Assembly (NCBI GenBank): GCA_036250225.1
Contig: JAPZLL010000001.1
Coordinates: 186,001 to 250,000, forward strand
From: Cercophora sp. LCS_1
Lineage: Eukaryota; Ascomycota; Sordariomycetes; Sordariales; Lasiosphaeriaceae
Direction of reading: 5' to 3'
Length of the DNA: 64,000 nucleotides
The notes beneath the pieces are model-generated. The model was not told the origin of the DNA, made no database searches, and saw only the letters and a program-made list of their open reading frames with translations. Numbering within the stretch: position 1 is the first letter of the stretch; every line of letters begins with the position of its first letter. Shown here piece by piece: positions 35,425 through 47,238 of the stretch. The translations under genes and the position numbers were made by a program.

Positions 35425-36593
35425 GGTTGGTTGTGTGCTGGAAGGATACTGGGATGGCGTTTGGTGGGTTGGAACGGAGTTTTGGCGGGATCTTTGGTTG
35501 GCGTTTTGGAGCGTGGCGGCGCTGGGTTGGGCGTTTGCTCTTGTTGGGGCAAAGACAGTGTGATGCCGAGGATGTTTTGGTTGGAAATCGGTTTATACGC
35601 GGCATTGCGCGGCGTCTGTTTTTTTTTTTTTTTAAAGCTGGTTCGGGTGTGCCGTCGCGTGACGCTGGAAATGCAGAACTGCCTCAAGTCTTTTTTTGAT
35701 TGAGGGATGGAGATTGCTTTACGGGTGTCAAGGACGTTGCCATGAGACCTGTTTTATATGCCTCTTTCTTGCCTTCACAAACTCCTAGTGCAATGCTGGC
35801 AGAATTGGCTCAATGTCTTCGAGGGGATCAAGAGGCAGTAGAAATTGCTAATTACTCCTAACCTGGTGTAGGAGACATTCACGTCCAACAAGTCCTTGAG
35901 GAACTGGAATAGCCCAACTCCCATCATCCACGTCCCACTACCGTGGCAGGTTCCTACAGGATAGACTGCCAGGGGGGGGGGGGTTCTTATGAGAAAGGAA
36001 CGTTGGGATCTCGAGGTGTTAGATGATATTCTACGCATCCTAAAGAACCAAGTGGTGTGAAAAACATAGAGCTCCCATCAAGGCAACCGGGAATTGCATC
36101 GGGTCAGGGATGAATTCGATCTTGCCAAATCGATTCGATTATATTGATCCCGGCCTCCAATCCAATTGACGTCAATCACTCAGCGGATTTGAAAAGTGTT
36201 CCGGGCCTGTAAATATGATTCCTCAATGTTAAACTTATATACCTATTGAAGTCATGGCTTGAGACCATTCGATGTTGCACTGGCAAATATGAGCGCACGG
36301 CTTTTCGCACTGACGGTCTGGATGGTGTCAAGGATGCGAGTTAGACTCTGTCTTCACACCCCTTGAGAGCACTCTAAAGCCTTGGGTAATAATTCCAACG
36401 TCTAAAATGGGAGACTATACCGGTTTGCGCGCCTTGAAATGGCAACAACAGAATGCAGCATCCCATTTCTTTTGTCATGGCTTGCCTTCTTGACACAGAC
36501 GAAGCCCCACCATCCCTGTGGTGCAGCCCCCACACCACCAGTCCCAATCGTCCCACACAGTTTGCAATACCCACCTGCATTACCATCAAACCA
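35425..36593. other. Intergenic MED10 to tRNA-Leu, with homopolymers and an AT-rich patch
   Basis: It contains a T15 run (35619-35633), a G12 run (35971-35982) and, from about 35780 to 36380, visibly AT-richer sequence than the genes. A perfect palindrome ATTGACGTCAAT (36165-36176) includes the ATF/CREB-type site TGACGTCA. No gene is seen. Confidence 0.45.
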
Positions 36594-36706
36594 GGCGAGA
36601 TGGCCGAGCGGTCTAAGGCGCTACGTTAAGGAATTTTCCCTTAATACCCTCTGTATCATCAGATCCGTAGTCCGAAAGGGCGTGGGTTCGAATCCCACTC
36701 TCGTCA
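36594..36706 (+). tRNA. tRNA-Leu (AAG) with intron
   Basis: A class II tRNA gene of 113 nt. Acceptor GGCGAGA pairs with TCTCGTC (one G-T), the anticodon stem is CTACG/CGTAG, anticodon AAG is at 36628-36630, and the T arm is GTGGG/CCCAC around TTCGAAT. A long variable arm (TCCGAAAGGGC) is present. A 33-nt intron at 36632-36664 interrupts after position 37 and contains CCCTTAA, which can pair with the anticodon region as in normal pre-tRNA introns. Confidence 0.94.
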
Positions 36707-37650
36707 CTCTCTTTTTGCATTTTTATTCAGGATATCGGTGCTGAGACGACTTACATGGATGCTCCACCTTTTTTGACGAAAAGAGTGAACGGGGGAAAGG
36801 CGTTGTCAAATAAGGGCAAAGAGGCAGGCAAGATCGATCTGCCGGCCTGGGAGGGCAAGCGCAGCTGTGTTGACCTTTTGGGAAGGAGCTTGTGGCCTGA
36901 TGGAGGTGACTACAGGTACTTCATGGTCCATGATGCCAGTTCGTTCTTATCATCAAGGGCGTTTTCGTGAAAAGGAAACGCATAGAAGTAATTCTTTTAG
37001 GGGTCAATAAACAATCCCAACCTCTGACTCCAATGGTCCAGCACCTTTATCGATAAAACTAATAGTCTTGGAATATCAACTGAGCCCCTTCCTCCGAAGG
37101 ACTAGCCCCTCGAAGTTGGCGTCCGAGGCGGTTGCCTAGGTAGGTAGCCGCCACCTCTCATCCCCGACTCTTAGTCGTCCGTTGATCCAAAGCACACTGC
37201 GGTAAGTACAACGTTCTAGACGCATTGTCGACTTCATCAACACCCACCTCGGCAGCCTCGCTCCCGAACACCAAGAAACCAGGCAGGCTGTTTCTCGATA
37301 CAGACTCTGCGCCTGCCGCTTGGGAGTCCATGAAGACTGAATCTCAAGCACAGATCAACGAGGACAAGAGCAACTTCCTACCAAAACGATGTACCAGCGT
37401 TTCGTGCCTTCCGGAGGGAAACCTCATGGCATCACGTATCTTCGCCCGGACTGCGCTGCTCTCGTTTCCTCCAACTTCATCCATCCATCATCAACATCTC
37501 GACACAGCCTTTTTGCACACCCACCATTCGCTACCACCAACATAGCCATATCGCTCGCCGCACCCAGATTCTGTCTACGTCGCCAACATAGCCACACCAC
37601 TCGCTGACCCACTTGGATTCTCTCTGCGTACACCGCCAAGGTCTTTCAAG
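36707..37650. other. Intergenic tRNA-Leu to membrane protein gene
   Basis: Roughly 940 bp holding the promoter and leader of the gene at 37651. A 71-codon ATG frame at 36755-36970 has no recognisable feature and is not called. Confidence 0.45.
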
Positions 37651-38889
37651 ATGAGCATCGGAAAAGAGCCGGCCAATATAAATCCCTTTGTCGCGGGCAT
37701 GGTGGCTATCCTTGTGTTGCTTACCCTGCTTGCAATTACGAGTTGCTGCATGTGTGTCTGCTGCAGACGGACAAAGGCTGAAGACTCCGTGGACCGCCGG
37801 AATGTGCGTTTTGCGGCCGAGCACCGTATATACACACTCAACAAGGGTTCGGGCCCTGTGTTTTCTTCGCCCGACTACAAGCACCAAACCAATACCGAGA
37901 GCCGCCGCACTTCAAGAGGGCAACAGATCGATGTCGAAAAGGGCGGTGTCACCCAGTACACCAAAGTGTCGACTCGCCTGAGCACATCGGCTTCGACTTC
38001 CGCCGCACGCATAGTTCTGTCCACTCCTCCCATCAGGCGTCTGCCCCAGACGACGCTCGAGCGACCCCTTCTCCAAGACGTTATCGATCACGTCCTCCCG
38101 GAAATCGCGAGGCTCGCAAATCAGCGTGCGGCCCAGATCCAAGCTCCTCCTCCTCGATCGGAACTCTTGCGTGAACAGGCTGCGTCTCCAAGACCCGGAC
38201 GCCCCCTTGACGTTAAATTCCCGGAAAGGAACCTTCTTCTAGCACCCCCTGCCCGACCCGACCCCACCAGCTTGAGGAGCTCGCAAGCCGACCAAGCCGG
38301 GTGGGGGTTCCCCAGGAGTCACGAGTTGATTAAGAACCGCGTCGAGGATCTGGGAACCTTGTCCTCGACTTCAGCGGAAGTTCCGGAAAAATACAAAGAG
38401 GAAGTTCGCCAACTCCGGAAGCAATGGTGGGATAATATCAACCAGAGGCATATCAGTGACCAGAAACAGAAGCGAATTGGGGACAAGTTCGAGTTTCATG
38501 CCACTCTCCTCGGCTTCCAAAAGAAGTGGCACCACCTATTCGCGTCCCCCCTCGGCGAGTTGGAGGGCAAGCAACTCCGGTCAGCCTTGGAGGACTATCC
38601 TAAACAGGGAATGGTTGCAATCACCAACTTGATCTCCGGGAGGCTCTCGAAGCGTGATATCTCCCCCGGGTGCTGTGACATTACCGAGACCAGTTTGAGC
38701 CTCTGGGATGCCGCCAACAATTACTTCAAGGGGAGGTACCCAGCCATGGAGGCCGGGAACTTGTTGCAAAAGGGACAGATCCTCGGCCTCGTCAACAATA
38801 TCCTGGACACCAGCTGGGACCCTCGGCATCGACAATTCCGCATGTCGGAAGCAGAGCTCGCGGCCAATCACTTGGACAAGATGGTCTAA
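37651..38889 (+). CDS. Single-pass membrane protein of unknown function, 412 residues
   Basis: A single exon starting ATG 37651, MSIGKEPANINPFVAG. One transmembrane helix lies at residues about 13-33 (MVAILVLLTLLAITS), followed at once by a cysteine cluster (CCMCVCCRR) that would suit S-acylation at the cytosolic face. With a short extracytosolic N-terminus and a long basic/charged C-terminus it is probably a type III single-pass protein. Residues 35-230 are Ser/Pro/Arg-rich. The last 170 residues look folded (KYKEEVRQLRKQWWDNINQR, FEFHATLLGFQKKWHHLF, AAIT-type helices, LVNNILDTSWDPRHRQF). I recognise no family. The open length and organised C-terminus support a real gene. Confidence 0.75.
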   Translation: MSIGKEPANINPFVAGMVAILVLLTLLAITSCCMCVCCRRTKAEDSVDRRNVRFAAEHRIYTLNKGSGPVFSSPDYKHQTNTESRRTSRGQQIDVEKGGVTQYTKVSTRLSTSASTSAARIVLSTPPIRRLPQTTLERPLLQDVIDHVLPEIARLANQRAAQIQAPPPRSELLREQAASPRPGRPLDVKFPERNLLLAPPARPDPTSLRSSQADQAGWGFPRSHELIKNRVEDLGTLSSTSAEVPEKYKEEVRQLRKQWWDNINQRHISDQKQKRIGDKFEFHATLLGFQKKWHHLFASPLGELEGKQLRSALEDYPKQGMVAITNLISGRLSKRDISPGCCDITETSLSLWDAANNYFKGRYPAMEAGNLLQKGQILGLVNNILDTSWDPRHRQFRMSEAELAANHLDKMV

Positions 38890-41259
38890 CTTGGTTCGCC
38901 CGCCCTTGTCGAACACACAACATTGCCAACGTGGTCTCGATATTCTAGGTATCATGGCACGGGTGCAGCATGGTGGCAAATCTGGAAGCCCTGCGACACG
39001 GTAGCATGCAGGCTGCAACGAGCAGCAGTGTCACGTTACACCAGCGTTTGCAATTGACTGGACAGGGTGGGCTGGTTTGATGGGTGGGTTGTTGGAATCA
39101 ATGGCTGGCGGTAGCGTTTGTTTTTGGGAATGGAACGATGGCCATGTTGAAGGGTTTGGGACAAGGCCATGAACATCAGCGTTGTTTCTCTACACATAGG
39201 TGGTATCAATACGGCAACCATGTGTTCAGCCCAGTTGCCAGTCCTCTAGATGGCCGTTTCGTGAGTGCCATTTCGAGTCACTGACAAAATAAACGGTACA
39301 CCTGAAAAGATCAAGGGGATATTCACTGGAAAGGCGTATATCCAAGACCCCAACGCGCCACGCGACATTCGGATGGCTTGAAGCAATATTAAAAGGCATT
39401 GGGTTTTTGTGTTAACACCTATCGTAATTCTATAATGCTTGTCCATGCTACTTGAACCAGTGGCATCAATTAGATTCAGTGTGTCGAGTATTTTTTTGTC
39501 ACCCCTTGGCGGGGCAATGGTCGGTCTGGTCATCGTCCACCCAGACGCTATTTTCTGGCCCTGGTTTACTCCCATTGTCTCAATGACACTGACGGTAAAT
39601 ACGGTGCCCAGACGAGAATCGGACCGATGCTGAGAGTAGAGTAGAGTATTGGGCACCTTTTTTGGTCACGTTGGCAAACAGCATTGGTTACGCCCCCGGA
39701 TACGAACAACGGGTGATTGCAATCTATGTTGTGCTGGTAACGAGGACCGGGCCGGTGGGTTGTTGAGTGCCCGCCTGGCGGACCGATGTTGTGCACTGTG
39801 TTGTGTGTGACGGGAAGCGGATTGTTTGTTTCGAGAAGCGTTGGACGGGTGGGGGGTTTTGGTTGAGGTGATGGTGGTTGTGAAAGATGTCTGAGATGTT
39901 TGAGAGGTGGAGTGACATGGTGACGTGGTGGGAACGGGTGTCTTGCTGTGGGTGGTTCTGGAGAAGGGAGATGGATCAAGGGTGAGATGTTGAGGCAAAA
40001 GGAGGCATGGAGGTGGTGATCGTCGATGAGGTAGCTGCTGAACACGGTGTGGTCGTTTGAGTGAAGTTTGAGGCTTGAGGGGGTTGGACTTGATGCCTGG
40101 GTCGGTCAGACGATGATGATGGGGATCGTCAATGGAGCGGCGTGTTTGACGGTTGACGTTTGATGGCAAGTGGTTGTGAGGAAAAGACGGTGGTTCCCAA
40201 ACCTGTAAAGGCATCTAAACTGTGCAATGAAGGCATACACTAGATTTTCAGGCACGGCAGCGAAGAGCTTGAGGCCACGATCTTTTTCCTAGGAGGCACA
40301 TAATGATATTTCTAGCATAGAACACTGTAATTAAAGGACGTGGGGTGTTCTCGACGGCTTGGAAATTGATTTTGGGCTTCTCTCAATGAAGGTGTATCCC
40401 TTCGGGTTTTCTGGATACCCCATGTAGTTTATTGCGCAACGCCCGCTTCTCGGACTCTCTCTCTGTGCACACCGCTCGTGCGGGTGTTGGGGGTGACGAT
40501 GGTGATGATAATACTTGGTGTCTTGGGGCTAGGTGTGTTGAGGCGTGGTTGGCGAGTTGGTTAATAGTCGAGCAAGAAAGAGTAAACCTTGGAAACGGGG
40601 GCGTTGGTGCGTGATACCTAGCCCTGGTGGGGTGTTGCGGTGCATGTCATGGGACATGTTTCAGGGGCTTATTTGAAGACTTGGTCCCCTTTCAAAGCCT
40701 CAATGTTTCTCCGTTTCTTGGTGGTAGCAACGTCTTGGGAGAAGATGAAGTCAAAAGTGAGGCTTGGATGCCCCATAGACGGATGCATGACCTTGTTGGT
40801 TGTATGTAGATCCCTACCAAACAGAACCGGACAAAATCCTGGTTCATCCTAAAAAAGGGAGGCTTACATACCTGTGATCGACAACCGGGATTGTTACGGT
40901 TCCCATGGATGGGGTATCATTGACGAGGCTAACTAGTCGTTGCATCTTGAGTCCCACGGGGGTACCGTGGATGCGGACAAGGCACAACATGATGGTTACG
41001 CAGGGAGACACAATCACTACACTTGTGAGCAAATGACAAATAGTAAACACGATACGTGGCTAGTAACACGACACAGCATCAGACGGGGTAAACAGAAAAT
41101 CATCGCTTGAATTGTTTAAAAGAAACAACGTTGTGGACGGCAGTCCTTGCTCGTCCAAGCACCGATGTTGGACCAATGCATGACCCTTTTTTGGTCGCCC
41201 AACATTATCTAACGAATAAAGCCATGAAATACTTTTTCCCCACCTCGCTATGCAATTGC
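38890..41259. other. 2.4 kb without a recognisable gene
   Basis: The 3' sides of the converging membrane-protein gene (plus) and the proline-rich gene (minus). The section 39700-40200 is G-rich on the plus strand and gives long Pro/His/Ser/Thr-rich minus frames (39666-40214) that reflect composition, not a protein family. About 40200-40620 is somewhat AT-richer. Confidence 0.45.
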
Positions 41260-42653
41260 CTAACCCCTGAACTCCACCCCGGGCATCACAAACCCCTCGC
41301 CGTAGAACCGTCCGCCCGACGGGGCAGGAGGAGGAGGCACCACCTCGGTGGAGTGGACCTCGACCTCGACCTCGGGCATTACACCCGCCTTGGAAACCGC
41401 GTCCACAAGCGGCCGTAGATCGTCGCCGCTGTAGCCACTCACGTCGTAGTCTGTGTCACTCATCTTGACCCGGCGCACAACGGCGCGCAGCTGCCACGGC
41501 GTGTTGGGGTTCAGGAACTTGGCCTGGTTGCGACGGACGTACGTCTTGGCTGCCTCGGAGATGCTGCGCACCGTGAGCGGGACGGATTCCAGCACGCGCT
41601 GCTCGGCCGTGCTGGCGCCGCGGAGACGAATGAGCATGCGAATGTCACGCTTCGGGATGACAGGGGGCATTGGACCGGCCACAGGAGGAGGAACCTTCTG
41701 GAGAACCGGCGGCTTGGGGGGCTGGTGGCTCCCCGGGAATGGGCCCGGCGGCGGTGGAGGACGGGTGCCAATGACGAACGGGGGCCGGGGTGGGTTGGAG
41801 TTGGGGTTGGGCTCGCTGTTGCGCCAGGGACCCGCGGGATGCATGTGAGGCGGACGAAGTTGCATGCCATAGCCGGGGTGTGGGAAGTTGAGGGGATGAG
41901 GGGGCGGGGGAGGGTTTGCGACGCGGACCGACGACGCTGAGCTGGACCGGGACGTGGACGTTGGCGAGCGCGAGCGTGAGCGGGGACGGCGTGTGTTGGC
42001 TTTGTTCTTGCTGCTTTGCTTGCTGCTGCTGGGACGCTTCCGCGAGGACCGGCTCACGTTGGGGACGCGGGCAGTCGAGGCGATGGACACCGTCTCGTTG
42101 TCCGATAGGGACTCATCCGCCGAGTCGTCCCGGATGCGGGCCGAGAACTCGGAGTCCGAGACGTCATCTTCATCGTCGAGCTCGTCCTTCTCCGGCACGA
42201 AATCGAAGCCATGGGCCGTGATGTGGTGCTGGACGGCCTCAGCACTGCGTGTGAGCAGCAACTGCAAGGCTTCGTGGATGGTGCCGCCACACTCGGAGAG
42301 CAGCGCTTCGCGGCGTCCGTTCTCAGCCTTGGCAACGATGGCCTTGAAGTTGCCCAGGGCCTCCTTGGCCACAATCAGGTAGAGTCGCGCATGAGGGACA
42401 TTTTGAAACTCGCAATTTTCTGTGTGGGTGCAAAAAGACGCGCGGTTGGTCAGCCACCAAGTGTCATGTGAGGCGGTGCAGAGCGGGATGGCCGGATGCT
42501 CGATGTCTGAATTGCGGTGAGGGAAGGCTCACCAATGATTTGTTCCCGGAGATACTGGGTTGTTAGGGTAGCCACGGGCGCCATTTCTGAGAGCTGGCTT
42601 GTCATGGGGGTAGTACGCTGCGCACCGGGGAGGCTGGACAGGGGCACTCTCAT
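41260..42653 (-). CDS. Proline/serine-rich protein of unknown function with short conserved-looking N-terminus
   Basis: Exons are 42533-42653 and 41260-42419. The intron 42420-42532 (113 nt, GTGAGC...ACACAG) joins TQYLREQII to ENCEFQNVPHARLYLIVAKE, giving 426 residues if the first ATG (42653) is used. In-frame ATGs at 42605 and 42584 are alternatives, the last giving MAPVATLTTQYLREQ. The N-terminal 90 residues look helical (ALGNFKAIVAKAENGRREAL, TIHEALQLLLTRSAEAVQHH). An acidic Asp/Ser stretch, an SR-like patch (RPRSRSRSPTSTSRSSS) and a long Pro-rich segment follow. A second ordered region covers the last 130 residues (RDIRMLIRLRGAST, VPLTVRSISEAAKTYVRRNQ, WQLRAVVRRVKMSDTDYDVS). The SR patch suggests RNA-related or kinase-regulated behaviour, which is inference only. 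Confidence 0.8.
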
Positions 42654-44111
42654 CTGGGAATGGAGGCGCCGACGGGGTAGGAGAGAGTTGGTGTTGTGTG
42701 CTCGACGCCGGGACGGGGCACCGACTTGCTACTTATATATATCGCCATTTTGTTGTTGCTGGGACCAGGGTTCTGGAAGCCCTGAGAAAAGGGGCAAGGG
42801 CCCCCAACCTCAACGAAACAAATCGTGACACCCGTAAGCAGTATCGGCTTCCGAGCGCGAAGAAAAGTGAGGCGGACGGGTCTGTGTAAGGTGAAGAACG
42901 TCCGGCAGAGGGCGACTAGGCACGGTTCGGACGGTGTGAGGAGGGCCGGCCTGCTGCCGGGGTCTACGAGGGACAGGTTGCTCTGCGTCCGGAAGACCCC
43001 ACCATGCCACCAAGGCACGTCAGGGAACCACAGCAGGGACCTATCGTGACCCGGGCCAAATTGCATGCGCTGGTGGTGAGCTGCAAGGTGAACCAGTGGG
43101 CGATGGCGGGGCGGTCAGTGACCGATGCTTGACGACAGAAAGTGTCTTGCGTCAACTCGCACGCCGTCATCGGTCATGTACATTGCGTCCTTGTCTGATT
43201 TACACAAGCGTCGAAGTCGTGGCTCAGTGGCACCGGCGGAGGCGATAACATTTTGTTGGCTTTGGATGTTTTCGTTTTTTTGGTGTCTGGCCTCCCGCTC
43301 GGCCTGCCGTACCTGTGCCTGTGTCTCCGGGAGTGGGTATCATTGCGGCGCCTGGCCACACGTCGGCAGCTGTCGAGGTTGCACTACCTGTGGGACGAAG
43401 CCCTGGTTCGACGTGATCGGGCCCAGATAACTTGCTGGCCCAGTGGAAAACAAGCCGGTGCAATGTCCGTCGACGGAAGACCGAGAGAAACTGAAACCTT
43501 TTTTTTCTTTGCAGATGTCACAGAGCAAGGTATGTGTGATGGAGGGGCATGAGGTGCGGCGCCACAATCTGCGAGCAACAGAGGGGAGACAATCTGGTCG
43601 CGTCCAATCGAAGGCCAGGGGAGAACGTCACCAAAATTTTCTGTACTTGTAAATGCCGGCAGGGAGATCGCTCGTGCGAATTGAAGCTCTTCAACTTTGA
43701 TATTGGCGATTGGTGAAAACGGCGACCCGTGCTTGTCGGCAGAGCAGCCCTAGGAAAAGAATTGGCCGGCGTGGCTTCCGTCAATTGCCACTGACGATCC
43801 GGTGGCCTGTCGCATGCCGCCCTGGTCGGGACTGTTGCTTGCCCGTTGCCCTCTCCCGCCTATAGAGAGCCGCATGGCAACCGCAGACGGATGCACGGTG
43901 AGGGCCCGCAGACCTGCGCTGTGGTCAGTCTGCAGTGTGTTATTGCCCTCTCACCTGACCCAACAACGAAACACACACGCACAGAATGAATGCAAAAAAC
44001 GCGAGGCACCAAACTCCTGCACGTCGTCTCCCGGCCGGCCGCCTTCGTCATGCCCCGTGTATTCGCGCTATCTAGCTTCCAACGTGGCTGTACTCAAAGC
44101 CCCGATGCCTA
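42654..44111. other. Intergenic between NUP82 3' end and proline-rich gene
   Basis: About 1.46 kb: promoter of the minus-strand gene at 41260-42653 and 3' UTR of NUP82. No coding signal is seen; open frames in this stretch overlap in several phases. Confidence 0.5.
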
Positions 44112-46842
44112 TTAACCAACACTTAGTCTCTCCAGCCGGGACTTAACCGCTTCCACCAGAGCGGTTTCTCTCTCCAGGAGACCCATGACTTGGGTCATTT
44201 TTGCCTTCCGGATATCGGACGGGATGGTGATGGTGCGTGCCGGGGAGCCAGTTCCGTCATACCCAGCTCCCTCCAGGTCCTTGCGCCGTAGCTTCTCTGC
44301 CTGTGAGAACAGTTCGTCCCGGAGAGTCTTGATCTCCTCGAATCGTTTCCACACCAGCGTTCCTTTGCCTGATGGTGTGTGGGCGTCCTCGGGTTCCAGA
44401 ATGCTCTGGCCCATGGCCCGTACCTCGTCAAAGTAGGCTCGCTCTTTGTCACTCAAGTCCCGCGTGGTGGCCCGGGTGATCTTCTTTCGGAGCGCTTCCA
44501 TGCGCTTGGCGAGGTCCTCCTGCCTCACCTTGGCCTGCTGTATGCGGTTGTTCACTAGCATGTCATCTGAGACGGGCTCGTCGTCTCCTGATTCGTTGCC
44601 GCTGATGACCTCAATCCGCTTCCTTACTTCGTTGGCCTTGCCAATCTGGAGCATCAGTTCCGACTGGAGCGCCTCACATTTCCTGAACAGCTCTGCCACC
44701 GCGTTGTTGAGTTCAAAAACCTCGGCGCTGACGAGCTTGTGCCCTTGGGTGAATATTTCTAGTGTAGCTACTGAGAGCCGCACCTCTTGCTGCAAGACGG
44801 GCCGCCTCCTGCTGGTCTTAATGTGGTCCAGCCACTGAGGGACACCGCTGCTGTTGTCGAGCGCCTGCGAGGGGTGGAAGAGTGGGCGGGGCTCCCACGC
44901 CGGCTCCTGCTCTGCCTGTCTTTGCTCGAGAAGCGCGGGGGATTCGGAGCGTGCAGGCACCAGGTCGCGCTCAGGCGTATCGTAAACTGCGACGACGGGG
45001 TCTTGGAGTGTGGCTGAGAGAACAAAATGGCCGAGTTCTGGGTCCGTTATGGCCGTAGCCGCAGCCAAGGCATTGTGATTGGACGCCTGTGTAAACACCT
45101 TCTCCGTGTCCGAGTCGTGGCTTCGCACAAGCAGATCGAGGCGGAATTCGTTGCCTGCCTCTGACTCATTTTGAAGCTCACTCTCCAAGCGGAACACCCA
45201 AGATGACAACGACACATGGGTGATGCCAGCCGCGTGTGTCACATAAAAAGCGTACCGGGACGTGATGTCGTCACTGAACATCGGCCAGCTATCCTGCGTC
45301 AGCTCAGCGGGCTTGAGTGTGTCGAACGTCTGGAACGTCAGCAGCGACGACGGCTTCAAGGGTGATGCAAAGAGCCTGGCCCTAGCAGTGTTGCGAGGAG
45401 GCAACCATTGTGGTTCGACGCCATTAACATCGAGGCAGATCTTCACCTGACCGCTGGTTGAGAGGAGACAAATGATAGAGAGGGACAATCCATCCTGCTC
45501 ATCTTCGCCCACGTCCAGCTCCTCATCCTCGCCAAACATCAACTCGGCTGTGTCGAGCTTTTCGCCGATGACATAGATATCCTTCAGCTCTATCTCATCG
45601 TCTTGCTCGTCCACCGGGTTCACTTCGAACTGGAAAGGGCCTTGAAGTCTGGGAACAGTACCAGGACGTGATGGTCGGGTGTATACCTCCCGGGGATAGT
45701 CGGCAAACGGAGTGTCCACTAGCTTCGGTTCCTGGTTGTCAAGATCGGATATCCAGTCGAGCTGCTGTTGCGCGAGAACCTTGGCCTCACGAGGGACTTC
45801 CGGATCATCCTCAGTGGCTGCAACCTTGGAGACAATGGAGACCGAGAGTGACGGAATCAGCGTTGGGGGCGGCGCCCATAGCTTGGGAAGAAGAGGGCAG
45901 AGAGCATAGACGTCTCCGCCCACCATGGCAACCCATAGCGTCATGGCAGACCATCCACCAGAGCCCCGTCCAGGGAAGCACGCAGCTGCCACTTCCATAT
46001 CAAAAACATCGGCGGAGAACGCTTTATTCGTCGCCGAAGTCGAGGCGGAAAAATCTTGGTCTAGCGAGGTACCGTTCGCCAGTTTTCGCAGGTCGATCGT
46101 CAAGGTTGGCGTGTCAAACGACCATCGATCAGATGTGGATAGCTCCCACACGCGAACGATGGCATCCTCGGTGACCGTGACCAAACATGACCCATTCACA
46201 CCTAACGGGTGCCACGCTGCGGAGATAACTGCTGATTTCGAGGTAACGTGAGTTGTAGGCCCGAGAGTCCAGAACTTGGGCTTGAAGGGTGTTGTATCAT
46301 TGGTACGAAGGTGAGACGAGTCCGGAAGTATACAGATATGAACGGTGTGGGAAGTAAGGACAGCAAGAAAATCCTGTTGAGGTGACATGATCAGCTGGCG
46401 GATATCCTCCGCAACTGGCGTCTTGATGATCTGCGTTCTGTTAGCAACTGCGAGATCAACAATGAGAACAGGGCGTTCGTACCCGGTAACCATCGGGCGA
46501 ACTACTCGAGCTGCCGTTCCCGGCGGCAGCTTCTTCGTCGTACACTTCGAACGAGCTCCCAGTATAGTCGTGTCTCGGGACCCGGATCCCAGTGCCGGCG
46601 CGCGACTGTGACTCCCATGATTCCTTGAGCAAGGAGAGATCACCCCATCTTATCTGCTTCCCAGCGGCAACAAAGACCTCGGTTCCCCTGTTTGCGATGG
46701 TTCTTCTCGGGCTAGGCTTCCATTTCCGCGAGTAGGCGAGAGCAGCTGGGACTTTGGAATCATCGACAGGTTGCTCGAACAGTTTGTGGCCTGGGGCAGG
46801 CGGGTTGAGCCACCCAGGCGCATAGCTCCGAATCTTGGGCAT
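44112..46842 (-). CDS. nup82: Nucleoporin Nup82
   Basis: Cytoplasmic-face nuclear pore subunit that anchors Nup159 and Nsp1 for mRNA export. Exons are 46483-46842 and 44112-46430, 892 residues, the usual size for filamentous fungi. The ATG at 46842 gives MPKIRSYAPGWLNPPAPGHK. The 52-nt intron 46431-46482 (donor GTACGA, branch GCTAAC, acceptor CGCAG) joins SPDGYR to IIKTPVAEDIRQLIMSP. Residues 1-560 are beta-propeller-like (QDFLAVLTSHTVHICIL, AAWHPLGVNGSCLVTVTEDA, IVRVWELS). Acidic segments lie near 345-370 and 400-420. The C-terminal 280 residues form long coiled coils (EVFELNNAVAELFRKCEALQ, QAKVRQEDLAKRMEALRKK, LLERETALVEAVKSRLERL). It is divergent from CBP20 with a 396-bp spacer. Confidence 0.93.
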
Positions 46843-47238
46843 CTGGTTTGCAAAATGGTTCGCGGAAAAGCTGATGGATTGGGGGGATCAGCGAGGCATC
46901 AGAAACTTATGTTCGAAAACAGGGCGTCCACCCACAGACGGGGAAAGGCAATGTTATGTTTGCCCAAGTTTGGTGGTTGGGAACTGAAAGCTCGGAGCTG
47001 GTTCCTTCGTTGGCTGGGAATTGATTTTAGCGGACCGCGCTAGCGCGTTTCTTTGACGCCCTCCGTCCCCGGGCAACGTGCGGGCGGGCAAAAAGGCTTG
47101 GCGCATCCTTGACCCGCGTAGAGACAGACCCACCTTCTGCATATCCAACAAGCAATCATCGATGCGACAAGCTTTCCCATCTACAACACAGTATTTCGGT
47201 ATTCCTTTCTATAACAAGGCCAATTGTAGAGCTTCAGG
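46843..47238. promoter_or_regulatory. Divergent promoter NUP82 / CBP20
   Basis: 396 bp between opposite start codons, so both promoters and leaders must lie here. I see no telobox-like or other striking motif. Confidence 0.55.

Noticed and set aside
36755..36970. 71-codon ATG frame after tRNA-Leu
   Set aside because: Short, no motif, and no sign of conserved splice or promoter structure; chance expectation is high.
39666..40214. 182-codon minus-strand frame rich in Pro/His/Ser/Thr
   Set aside because: Reflects a G-rich plus strand; no ordered segment, no homologue recognised, and another phase is also open.
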